Shown here piece by piece: positions 35,901 through 42,932 of a stretch of DNA of 64,000 bases (its first letter is position 1; each line of letters opens with the position of its first letter). The translations under genes were made by a program, and so were the position numbers. This stretch comes from JASDSY01 sp041441465 (lineage in GTDB: Bacteria > Muiribacteriota > UBA9980). A model generated the notes under the pieces. That model was not told the origin of the DNA. It did no database searches and saw nothing but the letters and a program-made list of their open reading frames with translations. The stretch is taken from the NCBI GenBank assembly GCA_041441465.1, contig JASDSY010000024.1:1-64000 (forward strand). Direction: 5' to 3'.

Positions 35901-36222
35901 CCCACCTGAGCGCGTCTTCTATATTAGTCCCGGTTATGAACTCGATCGAGATCATGCTGGAACCTTCCGACGAAGTAGATTTTATTTGTTTAACATTCTT
36001 AAGGCCTTTTAGTTTTTCTTCGATTTTTGTCGTAATTGTAGTTTCTATATCGTTTGGCGCTATGCCGCGATAGGAGGTAGATACGAATACATATGGAATT
36101 TTTACGTCCGGCTCGCTTTCGCGCGGAAGCGTCACGTATGAGTAAATTCCGAATATTATCAGAATAAATGTAAGTACAAAAACACTGGTTTTATTATTTA
36201 CTGAAGAATCTACTAAAAACAC
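32944..36222 (-). CDS. RND efflux transporter permease
   Basis: 1092 residues, normal for an inner-membrane RND pump (AcrB/CzcA superfamily) with two repeats of six membrane spans and two large periplasmic loops. Landmarks: the N-terminal FGIYSYVTLPRESEPDV, then GMLVDNAIVIIENIYR in TM4 with the proton-relay Asp, PLLFWPGIMGEFMKYLP, and FGVIMSGIGVISLAGVVVNNAIVLLDY in the second repeat. Expels drugs, metals or lipophilic compounds by proton antiport; substrate not predictable. GTG start with AAGGAG 6 nt upstream. The adaptor gene is 32 nt upstream. No TolC-type outer membrane partner is next to it. Confidence 0.92.
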   Translation of the reverse strand: MFLVDSSVNNKTSVFVLTFILIIFGIYSYVTLPRESEPDVKIPYVFVSTSYRGIAPNDIETTITTKIEEKLKGLKNVKQIKSTSSEGSSMISIEFITGTNIEDALRWVKDKVDTAKRELPSDLEDDPSVFEVNISEMPILVLALSGNLGLRELKDISKNLKDEIEGIPGVLEVEVAGGREREIHIELDPDLLAGYQVPFTTLYTAISSENQNISGGNIAMGDGRYQVRVPGEFKTIDEFKNLIIAVINGAPVYLSDIAVIKDSYKDVTSESRFNFKNSVNLYVKKRVGENIISVVDKVKEVVDRHQKTLPAGVKITKLMDRSKEVRLMVDDLENNIYTGLVLVIIVLMFSMGLRNSILVSISIPLSMLMTFIILQAIGITLNMVTLFSLILALGMLVDNAIVIIENIYRFMQQGVPKNRAAMLAAGEVAVPVIMSSLTTIAAFIPLLFWPGIMGEFMKYLPITLIVTLISCLFVALVINPVFGAVFMKAKIESGHDIKSEEDFLKAGEKPLQNPGIILRTYGYILKSALNARIATLISSVLMLILCFCYWLYHTGIERPIQFFPSPDPANCYVNIDPPEGMDLESLNQIAKEIENRIISYNNVPEKFRNEKGKPLTPSKIEIEKQKKFLVSEGIEKEEKLSDLQNIRFLYTKLSSLGKSGASSFESNLPNHIGIQFHDFNGRIESTRDTIERIRARLEGITGARIYISEEMGGPPTGAPINIEIAGDDFKVLGMISDKIKSVLKTIPHVKDIEDNYVKGTPNFEVVVDRKKAGLYGLTVGTIGNVIKTAINGWNVSTYREKNDDYDILIKLKSAYRHDTDFFKKLFIPTSGFGLVPLSDLVSIKYTGGFGVINRINYQRVITVKAEVDENKLPGAVARMIVEKLLKRYELPPGYTIKFTGENQEQEESQSFLTKAFAIAVALIFLVLVFQFNSIMHTGIIMSSVILSFGGVFLGLGIADLPFGVIMSGIGVISLAGVVVNNAIVLLDYINQLLERGYELTDAVIFAGQTRFRPVLLTAVTTILGLVPMITGISYDFKKMELITASESTFWWYSMAVVVAYGLALATVLTLLIVPVLFHFCYDITGRFKKLIS

Positions 36223-36254
36223 GTTATACTCCTTAATTAAAAAGGTTTAAGGTT

Positions 36255-37487
36255 TTATTGATTAATTATTCTAACTTTTACTCCGTCATTGACAAGTTTA
36301 AGGCCCTTATCTATGATTTTATCGCCGGGCTCGAGGCCTTTTACTATATGTACGGATTTATCCTGGAACGTGCCGAGCTCAAGAACCTTTTTGACCGCGG
36401 TTCCGTTTTGGCTTATAAAAGTGTAATATTCGTCATCACCCGGGATTACTGAAAAAATAGGAAGCAGTATTGCGCTGTCATAAGTTTTTCTTATAATTTT
36501 CGCTTTTACTATCATCCCGGGAAGAAGCTCGTTGTCTTTATTATTAACGTCAATAATAAGAGGATATATCTTGACCGTTTCGTTCATCGATACCACCACG
36601 TTACTGAATGTGCCTGTAAATTCCTTGTTATTTAGCGAAGGAACATAAAATTTTATCTCGTTTAAATTTTTTATGTAATTTACGTCTTTCTCGGGAATTC
36701 CTATATTTACTTTAACTGTCGATATATTTATAATTTTCGCTATTTTTTCCCCTGGAGCTACGTTTTCGCCGGCTTCGGCGTATTTTTTATCGATAATGCC
36801 GTCGAACGGGGCAAGTATTTCGCAGCGTTCGTATGATAATTTCGCGTTATCTAAGGCGGCTTTTTTCATTTTGAGGTCGTTGTCTTTTTGATCGTGGCTT
36901 GCCGGTGTTGCGACTTTTGTTTCAAGCATGCGGCTTGAACGTTCGAATTCGCTTTTGGTGTAATCGTAATCGGCCTGAGCTCTTTCGAGGGCTATCTTAT
37001 AATCGCTTTTATCGATGAGCGCTATCAAATCTCCTTTTTTTACCTTTGTTCCTTCTTTATAAGGCAATTCTATAATTTTTCCGGATACCTGGGCAGAAAT
37101 ATTATTTTCAAGGTACGGGCTGGTTATTCCTGGCAATTCGATCGCATCCACGAATTTTTCGCCTTTCAATTCTCGTACTGTAACATCTATTGCGTCTTCG
37201 ATTATTTTTTGTTTTGGAACCTGGCCTTTTTCATCCGTAGAAACAAAACTGCATATTTCTTTTCCGGGTTCTATTATATCGCCGGCTTTTATGAAAACCG
37301 AGTCGATTTTTCCGTAGCCTGTCGCTGATATGAACCCCGGTTTTCCCGCGCTATTTTGGATTATTTTAGACTTGATTTCCGGTATGAACAAGAATAAGAT
37401 TATAAAAAGTGCCGCCGGTATTATCCATATCATGCTTATTGCCCCGCCGCATATATGATTAGTTTTTTTTAAAAAAGTTGAGTTCAT
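36255..37487 (-). CDS. RND periplasmic adaptor (membrane fusion protein)
   Basis: 410 residues. One N-terminal membrane segment (about 16-36), then HlyD/AcrA-type architecture: barrel-sandwich hybrid strand SAQVSGKIIELPYKEGTKV, an alpha-helical hairpin (ALERAQADYDYTKSEF...), the return strand CEILAPFDGIIDKKYAEAGE and a C-terminal beta-barrel and membrane-proximal domain. An extra lipoyl-like stretch (GYGKIDSVFIKAGDIIEPG) precedes it. ATG at 37487 has TAGGAG 7 nt upstream, better than the ATG at 37523. First gene of the RND operon. Confidence 0.88.
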   Translation of the reverse strand: MNSTFLKKTNHICGGAISMIWIIPAALFIILFLFIPEIKSKIIQNSAGKPGFISATGYGKIDSVFIKAGDIIEPGKEICSFVSTDEKGQVPKQKIIEDAIDVTVRELKGEKFVDAIELPGITSPYLENNISAQVSGKIIELPYKEGTKVKKGDLIALIDKSDYKIALERAQADYDYTKSEFERSSRMLETKVATPASHDQKDNDLKMKKAALDNAKLSYERCEILAPFDGIIDKKYAEAGENVAPGEKIAKIINISTVKVNIGIPEKDVNYIKNLNEIKFYVPSLNNKEFTGTFSNVVVSMNETVKIYPLIIDVNNKDNELLPGMIVKAKIIRKTYDSAILLPIFSVIPGDDEYYTFISQNGTAVKKVLELGTFQDKSVHIVKGLEPGDKIIDKGLKLVNDGVKVRIINQ

Positions 37488-37526
37488 TTTAATGCTCCTA
37501 ATTCCTAATTTAAAATATTGCATTAT

Positions 37527-37554
37527 ATTATATCATCATATTCTAGAAAATCAA
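37527..37554 (-). promoter_or_regulatory. Promoter of the RND operon
   Basis: On the minus strand TTGATT (37554-37549), 16-nt spacer, TATAAT (37532-37527), followed by a second overlapping TATAAT. Start about 37520, 33 nt before the adaptor ATG. Confidence 0.65.
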
Positions 37555-37678
37555 TAAAAAAATATCGATTTGAAAATTAAGTTAGGCATGTCATGATTAG
37601 ATGTTCATTTTTGATAACGGCGTTCATTTTTTTTATTTTGAAATTTGAAAAAAATGTAACAGTTATAATATATTTATA

Positions 37679-37706
37679 TTGCAATATTCCAAAAATATGT
37701 TATAAT
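37679..37706 (+). promoter_or_regulatory. Promoter of the ECF S-component gene
   Basis: TTGCAA (37679-37684), 16-nt spacer, TATAAT (37701-37706). Transcription starting near 37713 would give a leader of about 125 nt. Confidence 0.6.
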
Positions 37707-37740
37707 GTTTTAACGTAGTTTTATAATTTTGGTTTTTAAA

Positions 37741-37819
37741 AAAACAATCGATAATAAAATATCGGTTTTAAGTTTCAAGATCAAATATAACAATCTATAA
37801 TCTCGTTTTTTTATAGATT
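37741..37819 (+). promoter_or_regulatory. Leader with two hairpins before the S-component gene
   Basis: AAAAC-AAT-CGATA pairs with TATCG-GTTTT (37741-37769), and AATCTATAA (37792-37800) pairs perfectly with TTATAGATT (37811-37819), ending 18 nt before the start codon. May be a ligand-responsive or translational control leader; no known riboswitch consensus is recognised. Confidence 0.35.
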
Positions 37820-37837
37820 CTGGAAAGATATATTAAA

Positions 37838-38386
37838 ATGAAATTGAGGCAGATGGTAGCGGCCGGAATGCTTGCGGCATTGACGGCTGTAGTTACCAGG
37901 ATGATTCAAATTCCTTCGCCGGCAACTAATGGTTATATTAATGCCGGCGATATTGTTATTTTATTTTCTTCTTATTACGCGGGGCCGTTAGCAGGATTTT
38001 TTATAGGCGGCGCCGGTTCTGCGTTAGCTGATATTTTAAGCGGCTACCCTTTTTATTATGTAACCTTTATAATAAAAGGGATCGAGGGTATAATCGCCGG
38101 CGCTTTGCCGCGCTATTTTAATGGCGAAGCCGTTTTAAATAACGAAAATTCAGCCGATGAAAAATTATCGGCCGCGGTCAGGTTTTTAGCAGCCGTTATT
38201 TGCGGCGCGGTATTTATGGTAGCCGGTTATTTTTGCTTTCATATTCTGGTATACGGCCGTCCTAAAGCTTATATGTCATTGCCCGGTAATATTTTTCAAG
38301 CTCTTGCCGGAGTGCTTGGCTCGTTGATACTATTTAAAAAAGGGCCTGTCAGGTTATTGAAAGATATTTATCAAAATAATAAGTAA
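37838..38386 (+). CDS. ECF transporter S component
   Basis: 182 residues with about five to six hydrophobic segments. The YINAGDIVILFSSYYAGP stretch followed by FFIGGAGSALADILSG is characteristic of ECF-type substrate-binding (S) membrane subunits for vitamins (COG4720/HmpT-like branch). The energising EcfA/EcfT genes are not in the window, so it would share a common module encoded elsewhere (group II ECF). Substrate unknown. Weak ribosome site (GGAAAG). A structured leader precedes it. Confidence 0.8.
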   Translation: MKLRQMVAAGMLAALTAVVTRMIQIPSPATNGYINAGDIVILFSSYYAGPLAGFFIGGAGSALADILSGYPFYYVTFIIKGIEGIIAGALPRYFNGEAVLNNENSADEKLSAAVRFLAAVICGAVFMVAGYFCFHILVYGRPKAYMSLPGNIFQALAGVLGSLILFKKGPVRLLKDIYQNNK

Positions 38387-38421
38387 ATTAAAGTAATAGA
38401 GTATTTTATGAAGGATAAAAA

Positions 38422-38823
38422 ATGATATTAATAGTAGAGGATGATACGACCAATCAGCTTCTTATAAAGCTGCTTTTGGAAGTGAAAAAATGGGAATTCG
38501 ACTGCGCCGGCAACGGCCTGGAAGCGATCGAGTTATTTAAAAAGAACCAGTATTCGGTTATTTTGATGGATATTCAGATGCCTGAACTTGACGGTTATGA
38601 GGCGATTTCACATATAAGAAGAATCGAAAGCGAAAACGGCGTTTCTGGAACTGAAAAGGTTCAGATTGTTGCTCTTACAGCTTATGCGATGAAAGGCGAT
38701 CGTGAAAAATGCATTGCGGCCGGCGCAGATGAATATATTTCGAAACCGTTAGACACTAATTTGCTTTATGATACGATACAAAAATGCCTTGATAGAAAAG
38801 CCGGGAAAAAAAGTCCGGCTTAA
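38422..38823 (+). CDS. Single-domain response regulator
   Basis: 133 residues consisting only of a CheY-like receiver: acidic pair D7/D8, phospho-acceptor D50 in LMDIQMPELDG, T86 in LTAYA and K108 in SKP. No output domain, so it acts by protein contact, perhaps receiving phosphate from one of the soluble histidine kinases at 58.4-63.4 kb or elsewhere. It follows the S-component gene by 35 nt. Confidence 0.9.
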   Translation: MILIVEDDTTNQLLIKLLLEVKKWEFDCAGNGLEAIELFKKNQYSVILMDIQMPELDGYEAISHIRRIESENGVSGTEKVQIVALTAYAMKGDREKCIAAGADEYISKPLDTNLLYDTIQKCLDRKAGKKSPA

Positions 38824-38931
38824 AAATATTGTTTTGTTTTAAGAATTATTATTTTTTATAGCTAATCCTTCAAAAAATAAAATTGCATAAAATCTTACGC
38901 TTAAAATTATACTTGATAAAATATTTGGCGG

Positions 38932-39477
38932 CTAATTGCAGAATGAATACCATACACCGGCGCCGATTTCAATTCCGAGCCGGCTTTGTTCAATCAAAAA
39001 ATCCTTTATTTCCGACTTATTTTTTAATATAACCTCTATTTCTTCTGAAGATTCGAGATGCTGGACCGGATTTTTATTTTCTTCGGCTGTTTCGTCAATT
39101 TCAATTTCGATGACCTGGACGCTGTCGTTAATTATTCCGGGGTTTACTTTAAGGACCGGGCTTATTGAAATTACACGCGTTCCGGTGTATCCTGTTTCTT
39201 CCTTAAGTTCGCGCATCGCTTCTATTTCCGGTGTGTCGAGCGAGGTAATGCCCGCCGGGAAGCTTATTATATAATTAGCTATCGGCGGGCGGAATTGCTT
39301 TATCAGTACAATCCTGTCAGACGGGACCAATCTTGCTATTATTACGAGCACAGTTTTATAATTTCTTTTTTCGATGCTTTCCCATTTGACCGTGCTGCCG
39401 TCGTTACAAACGAAAACGCTCTCCTTCAGTCCGAGCCATTTTCCTTCGTAAAGGATTTTTTCTGATATTTTTTTCAT
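38932..39477 (-). CDS. Nudix hydrolase, ADP-ribose pyrophosphatase-like
   Basis: 181 residues. The Nudix box appears as FPAGITSLDTPEIEAMREL followed by KEETGYTG: the REL-x-EET-G core is intact while the first half (normally G-x5-E) is one residue short with D for E. The region upstream (VLIKQFRPPI) and general layout match ADP-ribose/sugar-nucleotide pyrophosphatases. Cytosolic housekeeping of nucleotide sugars is likely. AGGTG sits just before ATG; the periplasmic carbonic anhydrase gene lies 16 nt upstream on the same strand. Confidence 0.85.
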   Translation of the reverse strand: MKKISEKILYEGKWLGLKESVFVCNDGSTVKWESIEKRNYKTVLVIIARLVPSDRIVLIKQFRPPIANYIISFPAGITSLDTPEIEAMRELKEETGYTGTRVISISPVLKVNPGIINDSVQVIEIEIDETAEENKNPVQHLESSEEIEVILKNKSEIKDFLIEQSRLGIEIGAGVWYSFCN

Positions 39478-39493
39478 CTTTCACCTGGTTTTG

Positions 39494-40228
39494 CTATTTC
39501 TTTTCAATAACAAGGATTTTTTCAGAACCGGTTTCCTTTTTTTCGTTTTTATTTTTTAATAATTCGACTTTTCCGTTTTCGAGATCATAATAAGCGCCGA
39601 TAATTTGAACTTTTCCAGTTTCTGCGAATTCTGAAATTATGGGTTTTGAGTGTTTCAATTTTTCGACTATTAATTCGACATTGTTTTTTACGGCATTGTC
39701 TAATACTTCGCCGCCTGATGCTTTAGCCTTTAATACGGCCGGTTTTATTTGCGCGGCAATGCTTTTTATATGTCCTGGAATTTCGCCGCCTGCGATTGTC
39801 GCGTCAACCGCGCCGCATTTTTTATGGCCCATGACGATAACAATCGGCGTGCCTAAATGTTCGACCGCATATTCGATGCTGCCTATCGATACGTCATCGA
39901 TTACATTGCCCGCGGTTCTGATTACGAATATATCGCCTATGCCGCAATCGAAAAGCACTTCCGGCGGCACCCGCGAATCCGAACATGTCAATATTACTGC
40001 ATAAGGATGCTGCCCGTTTTTAAATACGTCAGTCCTTCTTTCTCCGCTTTGATTCGGGTGCTCAACCCGGCCTGAAACGAAACGATTATTACCTTCGAGC
40101 AATTTTTCAATCGCCGCGCCCGGTTTTACTGCCGGAACCGTTTCGGCTGATTTTGAAAAAGCGTATTGCTGCGAGCTCAATAATATTGCTGCGGCAGTTA
40201 ATGAAGAAATAAAGGTTTTTTTGAACAT
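39494..40228 (-). CDS. Periplasmic beta-class carbonic anhydrase
   Basis: 244 residues. Signal peptide 1-25 (AFS). Zinc ligands are C82, H135 and C138, with the catalytic pair D84-R86 (TCSDSR), in the canonical beta-CA order; GHKKCGA is intact. It interconverts CO2 and bicarbonate, here outside the cytoplasm, which is less usual for beta enzymes and may help capture or export CO2 from fermentation. GGAGG lies 10 nt before ATG. It may be cotranscribed with the ankyrin protein upstream (42-nt gap) and Nudix gene downstream. Confidence 0.92.
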   Translation of the reverse strand: MFKKTFISSLTAAAILLSSQQYAFSKSAETVPAVKPGAAIEKLLEGNNRFVSGRVEHPNQSGERRTDVFKNGQHPYAVILTCSDSRVPPEVLFDCGIGDIFVIRTAGNVIDDVSIGSIEYAVEHLGTPIVIVMGHKKCGAVDATIAGGEIPGHIKSIAAQIKPAVLKAKASGGEVLDNAVKNNVELIVEKLKHSKPIISEFAETGKVQIIGAYYDLENGKVELLKNKNEKKETGSEKILVIEKK

Positions 40229-40270
40229 TTTAAAGTATCCTCCTGAAAAATTCTTAATATTGTATGAGTT

Positions 40271-40849
40271 TTATTTATTGCTTTTTGATGACAAAAATTC
40301 TATGATTTCCTTATTCTCTTTGTTTCTGGCAATTTCTAAAGCGGTTCTGCCGAGTTTGTCTTTGATTTTTAAGTCGGCCCCGTTTTCAACCAGAATTTTG
40401 ACGGCTTCTGGATGTCCGCCTTCGATAGCGCGCATAAGCGCTGTCCAGTGGTATTTATTTTTATGATTTACCCTGGCGTGATTTTTTAAAAGTATTTTTA
40501 TTACGTCGATATTTCCTTCGTATGAAGCTATATTTAACGCAGTGTTTCCGTATTTGTCCTCGATATTGACGCGCGCGCCGTTTTCAAGAAGAAGCGCGGC
40601 GGCTTTTGTCTGGCCGGCCTCGATAGCGCGCATAAGCACTGTCCAGCCGTGTTTGCCCTTGAAATTCAAGTCGATCCCTTTGGCAAGAATCAATTTTATA
40701 GAATCGGTTTTGCCATGACGTGCCGCAAGATTTAAGAGTTCATACAAAAATTTTTCATCTTTTAATTCTTGCAGGGCGGTCTGCAATTTTTCGGTATTAC
40801 CGGTTTTTACAGCAATTTTAATGTCTTCTTTTGCAGGATTGGTAATCAT
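40271..40849 (-). CDS. Ankyrin-repeat protein
   Basis: 192 residues, almost entirely five ankyrin repeats; the central ones have clear consensus (KHGWTVLMRAIEAGQTKAA, KYGNTALNIASYEGNID). No signal peptide, so probably a cytosolic protein-binding scaffold. AGGAG is 9 nt before ATG. It is the first gene of a minus-strand group with carbonic anhydrase and Nudix hydrolase; a functional link is not evident. Confidence 0.88.
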   Translation of the reverse strand: MITNPAKEDIKIAVKTGNTEKLQTALQELKDEKFLYELLNLAARHGKTDSIKLILAKGIDLNFKGKHGWTVLMRAIEAGQTKAAALLLENGARVNIEDKYGNTALNIASYEGNIDVIKILLKNHARVNHKNKYHWTALMRAIEGGHPEAVKILVENGADLKIKDKLGRTALEIARNKENKEIIEFLSSKSNK

Positions 40850-40976
40850 AATTAAACGCTCCTGTAATAAATTATTAACATAAAAATCATTTTAAACTAA
40901 ATACATATTTTTTTCAATATAAAGTGTTTTTTTTGTAAATATTTTTTATAATGATAAATTCACGATAGCTGAAAGA

Positions 40977-41005
40977 TTGACTTTAAAAAAAAATTAGTGT
41001 ATAAT
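40977..41005 (+). promoter_or_regulatory. Strong sigma70-type promoter
   Basis: TTGACT (40977-40982), 17-nt A-rich spacer, TATAAT (41000-41005). Start near 41012, 27 nt before the ATG of the Lys-rich secreted protein, implying high expression. Confidence 0.8.
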
Positions 41006-41038
41006 ACGCAAAAAAATAAATACAGGGAGTTTATGATT

Positions 41039-41752
41039 ATGAAAAAACTTTCAATTGTTGCGTTAATAGCTTTATTTGGGATTTTTGCATTCAATAATTT
41101 TGCTATCGCGCAGGATGATATGCAGGAAGCGAAAGCTTCATTTTTCGGAGCCGGCGTTAAGTTTAAAATGGATAAGCCTTCGTACCGTGTCAGGGCTACT
41201 GATAATATGGAAGACGCAAAGGTTAAAGAAGCCGTAAATTACGATGTAATGAAAGGCGGCCTTTTGAACGAGGCATTATATGGTCCGGAGGAAACAGGTA
41301 AAACCGGCACTCCTTTAAGAGCAGGCGGAAAACGCCGCGGCGTTAAAGATACGACGCTTCTTTGCGAAACTTGCAAGGCAAAAGCCGTTGTTCACGCAAG
41401 CGAAAATTGCGAGTATTGCAAAGGCAAGCCTTATTCGGAATTGTGCGATAAATGTATCGCATGGTCAATATTAAACGCATGCGAAGACTGCCGTCAGAAA
41501 ATCACTGGCGCGGCTAAAAAAGACGGCGTAGCGAAAGAAACCGCTAATAAGGAAATTGCTTTGCCTGAAGCTGATACCAAAGCCGAAGAATCAGTTAAAG
41601 AAGACAAAAAGATTGAAGAAATAGTCGCCGACGACGAAGAAGCGGCAAAACCGGTAAAAAAAGCGAAGAAAAAAACAAATAAAAAGAAAACTTCCAAGAA
41701 AGCAGCAAAAAAAGCAGATAAAGAAGTTACGGCAGAACCGGCAGTTGAATAA
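41039..41752 (+). CDS. Secreted protein with four C-x-x-C motifs and Lys-rich tail
   Basis: 237 residues from ATG at 41039 (GGGAG 9 nt upstream). Signal peptide 1-23 (AIAQ). The middle has four C-x-x-C pairs within about 55 residues (CETC, CEYC, CDKC, CEDC), enough for two zinc or iron-sulphur sites. The last 60 residues are Lys/Ala/Glu-rich (AKKKTNKKKTSKKAAKK), like histone-H1-type tails. Such tails bind polyanions, so association with DNA, RNA or lipopolysaccharide outside the membrane is conceivable. No family recognised. Strong promoter upstream and terminator downstream make it a single-gene unit. Confidence 0.75.
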   Translation: MKKLSIVALIALFGIFAFNNFAIAQDDMQEAKASFFGAGVKFKMDKPSYRVRATDNMEDAKVKEAVNYDVMKGGLLNEALYGPEETGKTGTPLRAGGKRRGVKDTTLLCETCKAKAVVHASENCEYCKGKPYSELCDKCIAWSILNACEDCRQKITGAAKKDGVAKETANKEIALPEADTKAEESVKEDKKIEEIVADDEEAAKPVKKAKKKTNKKKTSKKAAKKADKEVTAEPAVE

Positions 41753-41775
41753 TAAAATTTAAATAAATTTATATT

Positions 41776-41821
41776 AAAAAAGTGACATTAGTATTATATT
41801 CAATGCTGGTGTCATTTTTTT
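41776..41821 (+). terminator. Terminator after the Lys-rich protein gene
   Basis: A6 then TGACATTAG (41783-41791) pairs with CTGGTGTCA (41806-41814, two G-T pairs), followed by at least seven T. Confidence 0.8.
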
Positions 41822-41853
41822 ATTAAAATCATTAAGTAATGCGAGGAAATATA

Positions 41854-42744
41854 ATGCAGTGCGAGCACGCCAGAATCCCGGAAGAATTAAAGAATCAGAT
41901 AATCAGCAATAAAAAAAATTACCATGCGGTTGACAGCAAATTTACACGTGATATTTTAAAGACTCTTAATTTAAATACTGTTTGTGAAAGCGCGCTATGT
42001 CCTAACCGCGGAAAATGTTTTAAAGACCGTGTCGCGACTTTTTTAATTCTGGGCAAAGATTGCACGCGCGGATGCTCATTCTGCGCGGTTGACAGGCAAA
42101 AGCCGCTTCCGCCGGACGATAATGAAATTGAAAATATAGCGAAGGCGGTATGCGAATTAAAACTGAAATACGTGATTTTAACGTCGCCGACGCGCGACGA
42201 TCTTAAGGATGGAGGCGCCGAGCATTATTCAAAAATAATAATGCGCCTTAACGAAATGAATCCTGAATTGAAAATCGAGGCGTTAATTCCTGATTTTGCC
42301 GGTTCGATAGATTCGCTGAGAACCGTGGTAAAAACTCAGGGTCTTACCGTTTTATCGCATAATCTCGAGACCGTGCCTTCGTTATATTCGAAAGTCAGAA
42401 AGGGCGCTGATTATAAACGTTCACTTAACGTAATCGAAAACGTCAAATACATTTCGAAATCAGTATATTCAAAATCGGGAATAATGGTCGGCCTGGGCGA
42501 AAATGAAGATGAAGTGGCAGCGCTTATGAAAGACCTTCGTGCGGTTGATTGCGATATATTAACGATCGGGCAGTATATTGCGCCTTCGATACATCACTAT
42601 CCGATTTACGAGTATGTTCCGGAAAAGCAATTCAAAAAATATGAAGAAATTGCATATAAGCTCGGTTTTAAGGCAGTCGCCTCTTCGGCGCTTGTCAGAA
42701 GCTCATATCTTGCCGAAACTACCTTTAATAATATGAAATTTTAA
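41854..42744 (+). CDS. lipA: Lipoyl synthase
   Basis: 296 residues. Two clusters: auxiliary motif C-x4-C-x5-C (CESALCPNRGKC near residue 45) and radical-SAM motif C-x3-C-x2-C (CTRGCSFC). TSPTRDDLKDGGA and HNLETVP are further LipA signatures. It inserts two sulphurs into protein-bound octanoyl groups; the octanoyltransferase is likely the LipM-like protein at 26960. ATG at 41854 has GAGG 7 nt upstream; the ATG five codons earlier is less likely. Confidence 0.95.
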   Translation: MQCEHARIPEELKNQIISNKKNYHAVDSKFTRDILKTLNLNTVCESALCPNRGKCFKDRVATFLILGKDCTRGCSFCAVDRQKPLPPDDNEIENIAKAVCELKLKYVILTSPTRDDLKDGGAEHYSKIIMRLNEMNPELKIEALIPDFAGSIDSLRTVVKTQGLTVLSHNLETVPSLYSKVRKGADYKRSLNVIENVKYISKSVYSKSGIMVGLGENEDEVAALMKDLRAVDCDILTIGQYIAPSIHHYPIYEYVPEKQFKKYEEIAYKLGFKAVASSALVRSSYLAETTFNNMKF

Positions 42745-42860
42745 ATGATAACGCGCTTTTTATAAAATTAATAATCAGGCTGCAAGCGATATATTTAATA
42801 AAAGCTAAAAGTTATTAAAAAGGCTGCGGGCAGTGTAATATAAAATAAAAATATATGATA

Positions 42861-42904
42861 AAAAAAGGCTGTTTAGAAAGATACCTTTCTGAACAGCCTT
42901 TTTT
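42861..42904. terminator. Bidirectional terminator between lipA and barrel gene
   Basis: A 20-bp stem (one G-T) between 42861-42880 and 42885-42904, A6 on one side, T6 on the other, 4-nt loop. Serves the convergent genes ending at 42744 (+) and 42933 (-). Confidence 0.9.
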
Positions 42905-42932
42905 AATTGATTTATTTTATGTGAAAAAGCTT

